From: Cystobasidium ongulense
Lineage: Eukaryota; Basidiomycota; Cystobasidiomycetes; Cystobasidiales; Cystobasidiaceae
DNA: 64,000 nt
Assembly: GCA_022835595.1 (NCBI GenBank)
Contig: BQUP01000009.1
Coordinates: 806,001 to 870,000, forward strand
Reading direction: 5' to 3'
In this document: piece after piece, positions 47,166-57,937 of the stretch
Numbering within the stretch: position 1 is the stretch's first letter
How the letters are laid out: the number at the start of each line of letters is the position of its first letter
Made by a program: the position numbers and the translations under genes
The notes under the pieces: generated by a model
Databases searched by the model: none
Told to the model about the DNA's origin: nothing
Seen by the model: only the letters and a program-made list of their open reading frames with translations

Positions 47166-49095
47166 ATGATAGCACTATCGCCGTCTTCGCCACAATCGCG
47201 ACGACGCGTTGAAGCCATCAGAGAGCTTTACCAAGGTTTCGCATCAAGGCTCTCGCTGCGAGGTATCGTACTCATCAGTACTGCTCTATGCTGCGCTGCG
47301 CTGCTGCTCGACTGGCAAGACAGCGACTTGCAAACCTGGGCTAGCTCTCCTGCGATCCTGACCGCGAAGACATGGACCTCCACGTCCACGGCAACTGGCT
47401 CCAGTAACATAAGGTTACCCAGCGAAGCACTGGATGATGCAGCCTACTTTCTCGAAAAGGGCGTCGCACCTGCGTCGTGGAGTCGCACTCACAATCCGGC
47501 GACGGTGAGTCTCGAAGTTCGCTTTTGGCGGTAGCCTGTAGCAATTTGGCTGATGTTTATCGATAGTGCGTGCATGATTATGTCACCAGGAAGGGTTTAT
47601 TGAGCAGTAAACGTCCCCTCGACGAGTGGAAGAAGAGCTTTGCGACCGAGTCTGGCTGTCCCAGTTATCCGATTCCAAAGGGCGGCTTCCTATTCCACAT
47701 GCATTGGGAAGGTGGGTCGCGAGTGTTGAAGAGGCCTGGCTGAAGTGAGTGACCGCGCTGAAGAAACACCCACAGGCCCTTGGTTGGCAGAGCTGCACCT
47801 GTCCCTCGACTCATTCCTCGCCACTCAGCGCTTGTCAGCTGGACATAAGTAGGTTGCTTCTGCTCTTCTTGACCCAGCAGGCCTAGACTGACAGGCTTGC
47901 TCTTCCTGCCGCAGGATCGTCTTTTGGTACGGGAGAGCGTACCCTCCACCTCAGGATGTGATAGACCACTACTTCAGCCTCGCGCCCAACAACATCGAGT
48001 TCAGAATGCTCGATAGACTTGAGGAAAGCCAAGGGACGTGCTTGCAAAGTATGCCAGACTGGATGGACGAGGAGACGAGGGCAGCCAAGAACATGAAGGC
48101 TGCTAGTCTGTCGAATCTTACGCGGTTGCTGCTGCTTCAAAAGGTGCGCTGCCGAGATTCCTGACATTTCATTATTGCGCGCCAAAGCCCGATCACTGAC
48201 TACATTAATCCAAACAGTATGGCGGTGTTTGGGTTGATGTCGATGTCGCATTTGTTCGCGATCTGTCAGAGTATGTGTTGTCGTTACTAATTACCATCTG
48301 CCTCGAGCAAGACTGCTACTGGCTCACTTGCTGACTTGCGGTCTTTCTCCCTTTCCCTCTCAGCCTGCTGCGAGTAGGACCATTGGCACCAGCCCATTTC
48401 CCCGTTTCCCAACAGCGTGGCTATGAGTCGTATCACTTCTACAACAACCATCTCTATATCGTTGGCCAAGCTCCGAGTCCAGTAGCTGAACGGATGCTCA
48501 AAACGGCATGCAGTCTGAGCTACGGACTGGATAACTGGCCGTGAGTCGCACAAAGCTAGATCGGAACAGCCTCAAGGTAGTCACCAGCCGAGTGCCGAAC
48601 TAATGTGAGGTCTGTTTTTACAGGAAAGAGATCACCTTCAAGCCGCACGCAGGACGCGTGCTTAACGATGGTCAGTTGCATACACCTGCGCAGGATTGTT
48701 TGTTACATTAGCTAATACCAGTTCCCTACCAGGTCTGCTACAGCTTTGTGAGAGAACCACATTTTGCGGCTTGTCTGCCTTTCCCCTAGCTTTGGTAGAG
48801 TCGGTAAGCTAATCTGTATTATTAAATGGAAGCTGCAGGCAGGTTGCTGAAGTATATTTCCTTGTCGCAGGAGACCTGGACCCCTGCGCCGGTATTAAAA
48901 CCGTGTAAAGCGGGCGCGACAAACGCAGAAGTCGATACGGTACTTCGACGCGTATGGATGTGGCATTTCCGCCAAGAATGCGCAAGCGGCCCAGATGCCG
49001 CTACCCCTTATGCCATTGTCAGGCGAAGGGTACTCGGCGCGATGTCAGCCAATCTCAAACATGGTCTAGGTCAAACCCTTCCTGGGGCGGAGTAA
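47166..49095 (+). CDS. GT32-type glycosyltransferase, cluster copy 2
   Basis: Nine exons (47166-47504, 47567-47711, 47776-47848, 47915-48143, 48218-48270, 48364-48540, 48624-48670, 48733-48803, 48871-49095) give 452 residues. A cytosolic start rich in Arg/Ser (SPSSPQSRRRVEAIRE) precedes the anchor (LRGIVLISTALCCAALLL, about 30-47). The lumenal catalytic part has YPIPKGGFLFHMHWEG, FWYGRAYPPP, YGGVWVDVDVAFVRDLS with the DxD motif as DVD, SYHFYNNHLYIVG, TFKPHAGRVLNDG, CGLSAFPLALVES and ends GQTLPGAE. It is much closer to copy 3 than to copy 1. Exons 3, 4, 5 and 8 have exactly the same lengths in all three copies. No disabling change is visible. Substrate not known. Confidence 0.83.
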
Positions 49096-49234
49096 TTCGG
49101 GTCCTACATGTATTTCGTCCGAATCAAGCGAGTTCATACGTGTCCATACCCATTCGTTCAATCATCAGTGAAGCTTTTACCAACAAGCATGCGTTTCAGG
49201 AGTACAGTAGAAGGTCGGTCGCTTTCGGGCGGAC

Positions 49235-49627
49235 ATCTATGATATGTAATATGTTTGGGAACCGACAAACTGGCCTTTCATAAGCGAGTGGTCGTATTGG
49301 ACTGCTTTCTTTACTCTTGCCGTCAAGCGAGTCCTCACGCGTAGCTTTCGCGCCATAGATACGACTTCAGCTCCTGGGATGCTTGAGCCTTGGATGTTAG
49401 TGTGTCAGTAGAGGTTCGTTCGTGCGACTACTGATTTGCATTGGAAGAACTATCAGAAAGTAGGGCCTTGTAGCTGCCCAGATGAACCAGCGAATGTATT
49501 TCCGTGGCCTTTCGCACAGCTTCCAAGGAAAGTCGAAGCTGTAGTACAAGAAAGGTTGCTTGAGAGTAACGGAGGAAGCTTCAAGGTCAGTACAGCCGTG
49601 GACAGAAGAGTGGTCCATGGTCAGTAA
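49235..49627 (+). pseudogene. Relic of a fourth GT32 copy (copy-1 type)
   Basis: Between copies 2 and 3, the DNA resembles exon 6 end, intron and exons 7 and 9 of copy 1. The shared landmarks are AACCGA...GGCC...CATAAG(T/C)GAGT, then GCCATAGATAC at the acceptor of exon 7, and GTGTCAGTAGAG matching the GTGCGTCAGCAG donor of exon 7. Further on, the reading SCPDEPANVFPWPFA and RKVEAVVQERLLESNGG parallels SCPDDPLDVGLYPFA and RKVDAILQDNLLDGNG in the last exon of copy 1. The catalytic core, membrane anchor and most exons are absent, so no protein is expected. It is closer to copy 1 than to copies 2 and 3, which have different tails. Confidence 0.7.
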
Positions 49628-49906
49628 TTTACAGTGACTTACTGTAGGTGAGCCGATTGACACCATGTGACTGGCGACAGCATGCCACGCGTGAAACTTA
49701 ATTTCCCAAGATCGTCGAGCGGTATGTATTTACTCGTATGAGTGGAATGTGTCGGTAATTTACAAGTCAGGGCACCCTGGCTACAAGATATGATCAATGG
49801 AAGTCAGTCTTTTCATCTTGAAGGACTGCTACTGCACAGTGTACAGTACTCCTGCATCGTCTGCTTTCCTGCGAGCATTGCTGTTCAGCTCCCATATATC
49901 ACAAAC
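49628..49906. other. Promoter region of GT32 copy 3
   Basis: About 280 bases between the relic and copy 3. Its last 35 bases share GCATTGCTGTTCAGCT with the flank of copy 2. No gene. Confidence 0.35.
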
Positions 49907-51787
49907 ATGGTAGCGCTATCGCCATCCTCGCCACAATCGCGTCGACGCGTAGAAGCCATCAGAGAGCATTTCCAAGGTAGCGCATCAAGGCTGTCGCTGC
50001 GCGGCGTCGTGCTCGTCGGTGCTGCTGCTCTGTGCTGTCTTGCGCTGCTGGTCAGCTGGCGGGACAGCGACTCGCAGAGCTGGGCTGGCTCGCCTGCTGC
50101 ACTTTTGAAAGCGAAAACATGGGCGAGTCTGTCGACGGGGTCGGGGACGCATATCAAGATAGCCAGCGAGGCACAGGATGATGCAGCCTACTTTGTCGAA
50201 AAGGGCGTCACGCCTGCGTCGTGGACTCGTACCTTTAATCCGCCCACGGTGAGTTCCGTACTCTGCGATCCTAGTAGTTGCTTGTTCAAATCTGACGGAT
50301 GGTTGTCGACAGTGTGTACACGAGTATGTCACCAGGAAGGGCTTGCTCAATAGCACACGTCCCCTCGACGAATGGAACAAGAGCTTTGCGACCGAGTCTG
50401 GCTGTCCCAGCTATCCGATTCCAAAGGGCGGCTTCCTATTCCACTTGCATTGGGAAGGTGGGTACACTTGTCAGCAGGCCGCTTTGAAATGGTTATACTG
50501 ACCATGATCCACAGGTCCATGGTCAGAGGAGCTCGAAGTGTCCATCGACTCGTTCCTCGCCACTCAGCGCCTGTCAGCTGGACATAAGTGGGTTGCTGCT
50601 ATCTCTCTCGACCAGGCAGACCTAGACTGACACGCTTTTTCCCTACTCAGGTTAGTATTCTGGTACGGTAGGGCGACTCCTCCTCCTCAAGATGTGATGG
50701 ACCACTACCTCGGTATCGCGCCCGACAACGTCGAATTCAGAATCCTCGACAGACTCGAAGAAAGTAAAGGCACATGCTTGACGAGTATGCCAGACTGGAT
50801 GGATGAAGAAACACGAATGTCCAAGAACATGAAACCGGCTAGCTTGTCAAATCTTAGTCGTTTGCTACTGCTTACCAAGGTACAGTTCGAAACTACCCTG
50901 GACGTCAATTAAAGAGGTCAGAAGCTGATTTCGTTAATCTCCATCGTGCAGTATGGCGGTGTCTGGGTTGATTCCGATGTCGTATTTGTACGAGATCTGT
51001 CAGAGTAAGTGTTCAGTGTCATCTCCGACAAGAGAACATTAGCTCACGTGCCTTTCCCACCCAGCATGCTTCGAGTTGGACCACTAGCACCAGCACATTT
51101 CCCCGTAAATAAACAGCAAGGTTACAATTCATACCACTTCTACAACAATCACATCTATGTCGTCGGTCAAGCTCCTAGTCCAGTAGCTGAAAGAATGCTC
51201 GAGACAGCGTGTGGTCTGAGCTACGGGCCCGACAATTGGCCGTGAGTTAAAGCAATGCATATAGCGCAGCTTTAGCAGTAAATTTATAGACTGATTTTCT
51301 GTTTGCTGCATCGATAAAGGGAGCAATTCACGTTCAAACCGCACGCGGGACGAGTGTTCAACGACGGTAAGTCGCGTGCGCTTGCAAAAGAGATCTGTCT
51401 CTCATCCGCTAATACATGCACTGTCCAGGTCTACTACAAATTTGTGAAAGAGTAACACATTGCGGCTTGTCCGCCTTCCCCTTAGCTTTGGTAGAGTCGG
51501 TAAGCTAACCTGCTTAAGTGGTAGCCGTGAGCAGGTCGCTGATGCATATCATGTTGCAGGAAACCTGGACTCCTGCACCAGTATTGAAGCCGTGCTTAGC
51601 AGGCACAACGAACGCGGAAGTCGATGCGATTTTGCAACGCGTGTGGATGTGGCATTTCCGCAACGAATGCTCAAGATACGGCCAAGACGACACTTTTGCT
51701 TACGAGATAGTCAAGCGAAGGGTACAGGGTGCCCTATCGTACAACCTAGAATTCGGTCTAGGTCGAACCCTGCCCGGTGCCGAGTAG
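49907..51787 (+). CDS. GT32-type glycosyltransferase, cluster copy 3
   Basis: Nine exons (49907-50248, 50313-50457, 50515-50587, 50651-50879, 50952-51004, 51065-51241, 51320-51366, 51429-51499, 51560-51787) give 454 residues. The layout matches copy 2 exon for exon: SPSSPQSRRRVEAIRE start, anchor LRGVVLVGAAALCCLALLV (about 30-48), YPIPKGGFLFHLHWEG, FWYGRATPPP, YGGVWVDSDVVFVRDLS with DSD as the DxD motif, SYHFYNNHIYVVG, VFNDG, CGLSAFPLALVES, and the end GRTLPGAE. Exons 2 to 8 have identical lengths in copies 2 and 3, and the first exons are very similar base for base, so the duplication is fairly recent. The gene looks intact. As for its neighbours, a Golgi glycan or glycolipid role is inferred; specificity is unknown. 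Confidence 0.83.
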
Positions 51788-52310
51788 CGGAGTTCCTTTT
51801 GTACTTTGTCATCAGTTCCCAATTCATTTGTACCATATACCTACCCCATCAATTAATAGGAAGGATACTCTGCACAAGCAGTCTTGAAAGAGCATGATAA
51901 AGGTCTGTGTGTCTGAGGTAGTGCGTGAGTGACGCATCTGACATATGTGTTGAAAGGGTAAGTCGTATGGTGGCGACTTGCAGGAACTGTGTGTTGTGTC
52001 TGCGTGCTTGCAAAGTATGTCGTTGGGTTGTCTTTAAACTCCTCCAGCCGAAAGTCGCCTGTACTTGACACCTTTGAAAAAAGTGGAATGAAGCTGTTGC
52101 TTCCCGCTTTCCGCGGTCGACTTGCGTACAGGTCTGAATACTGACTTGCAAGACTGACACGGCCGGCGGTCAGGCTGTTAGATTTCCTCAGCAGGCACCA
52201 TTTTGCCGTTGCTAGCCCGCCTGACTTGCGTCCTGCTCTTGACCGAAAGCCAACACGATTACAATCGTTAATACCTTGCGCCTCCAGTGACTCATCAAGG
52301 ATTGCCAAAG
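51788..52310. other. Spacer after the glycosyltransferase cluster
   Basis: About 520 bases. No gene or further GT32 remnant recognised. Confidence 0.35.
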
Positions 52311-52862
52311 ATGCCCAATGAAGTCCAAGACGTCATAAGCACTGAAGGTTCTGAAACACAGACAGATCCAGTGTCGAGAGAACACTTGGACATTTCGCAA
52401 ACTGCAATGTCGGCTTTGAGTAGCCTTCTCGATAGCAAGTTAGTGCTCGCTGAGCAACCAAACGCGTCTCCTATCTTGCACGCAGAAGACATTGAAGGCT
52501 CTTTGCAGGCCGACTCTCCATCCTCCCTGACGGAATCGCAAGCCATTTCACTCGCTGTGCACGAATCTCTGGCAGTGACGCTTTGTACGCCAGAGGCCAC
52601 CTTACCTTCTTTCTTACCCAACAGAGAATCCCTGAGACAAGGTGCAGAATCTTCGCAAGGGGACGATGAGCGCAGTGATGATGATGATGATCATGGTAGT
52701 CATGGTAGTCATGGTGTCGAAAGAGAAGAGGAGGTGGTAGAGTATATCAACTTCAGTCCACCAGAAGACTTGGGAAATCCCATTTCCATCACAGAAATTA
52801 GAATTGACGATGATGGGAAGGTGACCATAACAGAAATCTTCAAATTTGAGAACGTGAGCTAA
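52311..52862 (+). CDS. Small acidic hypothetical protein, 183 residues
   Basis: One intronless frame starting at MPNEVQD. I recognise no family. The protein is acidic and Ser-rich, apparently disordered (ISTEGSETQTDPVS, ADSPSSLTESQ), with an Asp/His stretch encoded by GATGATGATGATGATC-like repeats (DDERSDDDDDHGSHGSHG). The C-terminus is more ordered (EEEVVEYINFSPPEDLG, ISITEIRIDDDGKVTITEIF), possibly a beta hairpin. No signal peptide or membrane segment is seen. It might be a lineage-specific gene; the length and conserved-looking tail argue against chance, but there is no supporting similarity. Confidence 0.45.
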   Translation: MPNEVQDVISTEGSETQTDPVSREHLDISQTAMSALSSLLDSKLVLAEQPNASPILHAEDIEGSLQADSPSSLTESQAISLAVHESLAVTLCTPEATLPSFLPNRESLRQGAESSQGDDERSDDDDDHGSHGSHGVEREEEVVEYINFSPPEDLGNPISITEIRIDDDGKVTITEIFKFENVS

Positions 52863-53030
52863 AGAGAAATAAAAGCCCTCGAAATCATCGAGGTGATCCG
52901 TAGCCCTGGTACGTTGTAAGACTTTGAATAGCAAGAACTTTAGATGACTTGACAGACATGTATTCGGTATAGCTCAGTGAGAATTAAGTTGCATTGTCTT
53001 CAATGATCTTTTATTTTCGCTATGTCCTCC

Positions 53031-54249
53031 CTAACAGATGTGAGGAGGTGGTTCATCCTTTCCTACTTTAGGCCCTAAATCTCTTCCAATAGTTCTATCG
53101 AACATCTCCAACATGGAACCAACGCAATTCCTAGTCAAAGCGCCATCGAATCTTCCTTTGCTTAATTCATCTCGTATGAACGCATGTCCAGCTTGTACTT
53201 CCATCCAGCTTAGAGTTATAGGAAGTTCGTACAGTCTGTTTCGAATAAGAGTTCGACCTGATAGATCAACGTGTGTGTCGTTCACGCCCAAGATCATCAT
53301 CAATTCGCCTTTTATTTCTTGACATCGTTTAAGACTGTCGGAAGGTGTGGGACTGCCTAGCTGCTCATCGTGGATGTCTGTTGGGAAGAAACAGCATGTA
53401 GAGAGTATTCTGGGATCGAAAGCGCACTGTGGTTGAGGAACATTGTCAATGTCACATCTCGTTGACATTGGAAACAAGGAGGTTTCGTAGTGAACTCACT
53501 CTGAATGCCAGATGACCTCCAAGACACATTCCAGTCGCTGATATACGACCATTGCAGCTAGGCAAGGATTCGAGTAGGTCGATTGTAGCCTTAGCGTCGT
53601 CGTCGTATGCCTTGAGGAGCTTGTCTTTCTTGTACGCATTGCCTTTGTCGGTGCCCTCCTGTAGGATTCACGAATCAGTTGAGTCCGCTCACCAAGCCTA
53701 CATCGGTCTTGGAATGAAGTATCTTGTACGGCTTACGTTATCGTATGCAAGGGCTGTCGGGCCTTCGAACTCGTGGAACACACAAGGTGCGGCTAGCGGG
53801 ATGTGGGACATAGGTTAGCGAGGTATTACGAAGGCCATTATCGTAAAGGAGGGATCACTCACCAACGACATAGCCATCTGACCGAATACAAGAAGGTGGC
53901 AATGAGCATTTCGCTTGTCTCGACCCTTGCTTCGAGTGCTCGCAATGCAGTGATACGACCACTCACGAGAAGCTATCATTTCGGCAAAGCGCAGTACAGG
54001 CCCGGTGACTTGGTAGATTTCAGAGAATACGACGACTCCAGGGAATTTTGCGTGTGGGTAGGTAGGGAGCCTGTTGCGTCAATGCCATGCCAGTCAGCCA
54101 TCACAGTGTACAGTCAATCAGCTCTCTCCTGTTGGTCGTCTCGACGCAACAATGCAGGCTTTCAGCGGGGCGCACTTTGGCGATACGACGTGGACGCGCA
54201 TCGTTCCAGTAGGTGTTGCGACATCTTGGTGCGAGTTCTGGATGAGCAT
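53031..54249 (-). CDS. Dienelactone hydrolase family protein
   Basis: Alpha/beta hydrolase of the carboxymethylenebutenolidase type, which opens dienelactones in aromatic degradation; fungal members often have other or unknown substrates. Six exons (54176-54249, 53967-54070, 53863-53877, 53737-53792, 53500-53658, 53031-53426) give 267 residues, the usual size. Visible motifs: MLIQNSHQDVATPTGTMRVHV at the start, PGVVVFSEIYQVTGP with the family Glu, HGYVVAAPCVFHEFEGPTALAYD, the nucleophile elbow GMCLGGHLAFR (Cys), GVNDTHVD (Asp) and AGHAFIRDE (His). The Cys-Asp-His triad is complete. The third exon is only 15 bases. It is divergent from the molybdopterin synthase gene, with 152 bases between start codons, so they may share control elements. 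Confidence 0.88.
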
Positions 54250-54401
54250 GGCGAGGATGGCGGTGGTGAGGCAGTCGTGGAAAGACAAGAAGCAGTAATG
54301 CAGATTATAGACGGCTGTAGATGTCGTCGATCACGTCGTTTGTACAAGCCAGAATGGTAATCATCTGCAGCTTGAAGCTTCACTCACTGACTATACTGAC
54401 C

Positions 54402-55106
54402 ATGGCCGTGTCACTCCCTCGAGACCCATACGAAGCATCGACAGACGCTGGGGACCATGTCGCGCTGACTTTCAAGCTTATCGACGAGTACCACGAGATC
54501 CAGCTGGCGAGAGATGGTGCTGCTGGAGCAATCTGCTCGTTCATAGGCACGACAAGGGACAACTTCCAGGGTACGGTAGTCAATCCTGCTTGCTCTGTAT
54601 GACTCTCTTGACTTACTTTGGTTCCAACAGGAAAGACGGTGACTGAATTGGAATACGAGGCATACCCCTCAATGGCCCTTAAAACCATGCAGGCCATCAT
54701 CAAGGAAGCCCGCCAACTGTCTTCAGAGGGTGCATTCTCGTTCGAATGGCCGTCATATCCTCACCCCGGCGGTCAACCGCGATCAGGTGGAGCACCAATA
54801 GACCCACCCAAATCAGACTTTTTACCTCAGACACACTCTACCACAAGTACCACAACACCGACACAACTCACTAAAATCAGTCTAATCCATAGGTTAGGTA
54901 TAGTACCGCCCAAAGAAAGTTCAATTTCAATAATAGTAAGCTCGCCTCATCGTAAAGAAGGTTTTAGAGCCTGCGAATGGATACTAGAGGAAGTTAAGAA
55001 AAGGGTAGAAATCTGGAAGAGAGAAGTTTATGCTCCCTCGGAAAGTGAAGGGCATGCTGAAAGTGCAAACATAGAAAAACAATGGAAGGAGAACTTTCCC
55101 AAATGA
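54402..55106 (+). CDS. MOCS2B: Molybdopterin synthase catalytic (large) subunit, MoaE/MOCS2B
   Basis: Converts precursor Z (cPMP) to molybdopterin together with the small sulfur-carrier subunit. Two exons (54402-54570, 54631-55106) give 214 residues, longer than bacterial MoaE (about 150) because of an insertion rich in Pro, Ser and Thr (about 110-145). Motifs seen: GAICSFIGTTRDNFQGKTVTEL, YEAYPSMALKTM, KISLIHRLGIVPPKESSI, VSSPHRKEGFRACEWILEEVKKRV and the active-site region IWKREVY. Its presence implies the organism makes molybdenum cofactor, used by nitrate reductase, xanthine dehydrogenase or sulfite oxidase; none of these lies in the window. The start codon follows directly after the short divergent promoter. 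Confidence 0.93.
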
Positions 55107-56059
55107 AGGAAGATGAGAAGAGCCGTCTTGATACAATTTTCCGTGCTTCGACATCTTGGCGCCTGATCAGGCCGAGAGTAGATCTTGGAAGATCTTCAAC
55201 CTAATAAAAACGTACACTCCACCAAAGAAGACGAATGGTATCACACGACATCCATGTTGCCACTGCGGGCTATACGGTATAATCCGGTAGACCCCGGCCA
55301 CAATTTTTCTCATTCACTACAAACTTCACAAGCTTTTGTCAATTGCGCATGATGGTATGAAGAGCGCAGCGAGCATGGGCTATAATGGTTCAAACCGTAG
55401 ATAAAGCAACGATCATGAGCGAGACATCGAGTTAGCAGCAGGCACAGACGGATACCTGCTCAATATAAGCTCGTTCGGAGTTAACGACCACCGCACTTTT
55501 GGATTAGATAGACACATCATTTCAAGATAAGTGGAGTAGACACTCTCTATGCGCTGACAATGCGGCAGCTATAAACATACTTTATGTTTCGTCTTTTAGT
55601 GGTATTGGCTTTGGCTAGGAGTAGAAACAATGGTGAGGGATTGAAGGAGATTCGGGATTCCGGGACATGGAAACATGTAATAATTAGAAAAGATAATATT
55701 GAAAAGTAGGATATGATGAAGTGTAAAGTTATCAATCGCTACACGTAGGTGGATGATATCTTGGTGTGGTGTTATTGGAAATTCTCTGTTTGATTTTGTT
55801 TTGTTTGGGTCTCATTCCTCTATACTTCCGTGGTTGTCCCTCCTTGACAAAACAGTGTCCATTTGATCAGCAATCTATTTCACATGCATGTCATTTCAAA
55901 TCCAGACTTGGATTCCCTGCATTACCAAGCCATTTTCTAGTATGTCTACTCAAAGCTTTGTTTAAAGTGCAGAGATTCTCCTCCCTCATTCTTCCTTCTT
56001 TCTCCCTTCAAGTTGCGCAAATTAATCGTCTCTCTCTCTTCCTTCCTTTCTCTCTCTTT
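55107..56059. other. Convergent spacer, MOCS2B and SDR gene
   Basis: About 950 bases. AT-rich in parts, with a long pyrimidine tract at about 55970-56060 just past the SDR stop codon. A tRNA B-box-like string at 55387-55396 has no matching tRNA fold. No gene seen. Confidence 0.4.
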
Positions 56060-57937
56060 TTAAGTACAGCAGTAACCACCGTCAACCTTTACTTCTGTAC
56101 CCGTAACGAATTCACTGGAATCAGAAGCCAAGAAAACAATAGCGCCTTTTAAATCCTCAGGAGCGCCCAGACGTCCCATAGGGGTAAGACTAGTCCAAGT
56201 AGCTTCTAAATCTGGGTTTGCGTCTAGAATAGTTCTAGTCAAAGAGGTGACCATATAACCAGGAGCGATTGAATTGACTCTGATGTTCTTTCGGGCCCAT
56301 TCTACAGCTAATGATGATGCCATATGCTTTACTGCTGCTTTGGAAGCGTTGTAGGGTGTTTGTGGTTGTGGAATATTGACGATGCTTCCTGACATGGAAC
56401 CGATGAAGACTATACTGCCAGGTCGTTCTTGAGCTAGCATGTGTTTAGCAGCTTCACGAGCGCAGAAGCTTGAGGGGAGGGAAGCGTCGAGGATTAGCTG
56501 ATTGTGTCTAAGAAACAGAGCCGAAAGGAATGGACTTACAAACTACCATCAATGTTAATGCTATAAAGCTGTCTCATCTTATCGGTGGGGTAATCAATAG
56601 CAGGATAATTATGCACGATACCCGCAGAGTTGACAAGGACGTCGATATGACCAAATTCGTCTACTACAGTTTGCATAGCGCTCCTGACTGAATCTTCATT
56701 CGAGACATCACATCCGATACCAATAGCTTTAACTTCACCTTTTTTAGCACCACCGTGCTTTACAAACCATTCTTCGACATCTTTTGCGGCTTGTTGACTT
56801 GTTTCTAGATCAAGATCAATAATGGCTAATGCATTTGCTCCTGATTCGACTAGTGTTCTTGCCATTAGATTTCCGAGACCTCGAGCTGCACCGGTGACGA
56901 CGCAGACCTGGGGGAAGGGGACAGGAGCGTGAGCTGTGTCAACACTGGATGTCCATCATTGGAGCCTACCTTTCCGTTCAAAGAGAGCGACTCGAGAGTG
57001 CGCGAGCGATGTCTTCCAACACCGGGTCCCGTGGTGCTATGTCCATCTGAGCGAGGGAGGGGTGCACGAGTCAGCTGAAGGCATACGGTGAAGTATGACA
57101 GGCTATGAAGCTGCTTACAGTCTTCTGGGTCCCTCTCTTGAACATCAGGGTACTATTGGCGGGATCACGTATTGTTCGGCGTCGGCAAGCGAGTGGCGAG
57201 GGCGGGGAGGTGGACCGGGGGAATGTGGGAAGCCAGGCAGGGAGGTTGCAGTATATCCAGCATGATGTGTTGATTGTTGATGTGTGCATAGTGAGGATTC
57301 CGTTGAAGATGTCGCGTTTGTACAGTATTTCCGAGTATATTCCCAATTGCCATGGTTTTGACGTCAGCAAAAAGATGCGAATGGATGAGAATGTGGCGAG
57401 CGACGAGTGAAGAGATTGCACGAGGATATCATCATGGTGGTGGATGGAGGAGAGCAGAGTGCGAGGAGACAGAGAGCATGCGGTCAGTATTGCAGCTTGA
57501 TGCCCATCCTTGCACTGGTCTGCACGCGTCTGGCGGGTAACCTGGACGCGACTTGGAGTGAGCACACTCACATCAATCACGACGTGGTCCTGGGTAGTAG
57601 CCATGTCGCCCTCTGCTTCAACGACTGGGCTCTGTTCAATCCGAGTAGGTGGAGAGGTGGACAGGCTTCGTCGAGTGCTGGCGAGCTGGCGGTGGACGCT
57701 CTCTGCGGTGGTGGCTTTTGTAGACGAAATGGCAGCATTGGGCGAAGTGGGCAGAGTGGACAGCTCGCGCAGGAAGGAAGGACGACGCGATGCGAGGGAA
57801 GAGTGAGAGTTCGAGTGCCTTCTCGTCGGGGTCCTCGTCGCTGTCGAGCTGAAGGGTCGGACTCGCTGGACCTGTACTGCCTGCTTGAGAATGGCAGTCG
57901 AGGATGAGCTCGCGGAGGGGGATATACGAATAGGCAT
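56060..57937 (-). CDS. Short-chain dehydrogenase/reductase with long N-terminal extension
   Basis: Five exons (57572-57937, 57119-57152, 56970-57046, 56540-56907, 56060-56468) give 417 residues. The C-terminal 250 residues are a classical NAD(P)-binding SDR: VVTGAARGLG cofactor loop, IIDLDLE, GCDVSNEDSV, LVNSAGIV (NSAG in place of NNAG), SFFCAREAAKHM, FIGSMSGS with catalytic Ser, YNASKAAVKHM with Tyr and Lys, VNSIAPGYM and VTGTEVKVDGGY. It resembles fungal sorbose/xylulose reduct­ases or mannitol dehydrogenases; the substrate is not decided. The first 165 residues are Ser/Thr/Arg-rich (VQRVRPFSSTATRTPTRR), like a mitochondrial presequence, then acidic (YPDVQERDPEDYGHST). Exon 2 is 34 bases and follows a 419-base intron, the longest I found here. 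These two junctions are less certain than the SDR core. Confidence 0.85.

Noticed and set aside
55387-55396. GGTTCAAACC, like a tRNA B box
   Set aside because: No A box, acceptor stem or anticodon arm could be fitted around it.
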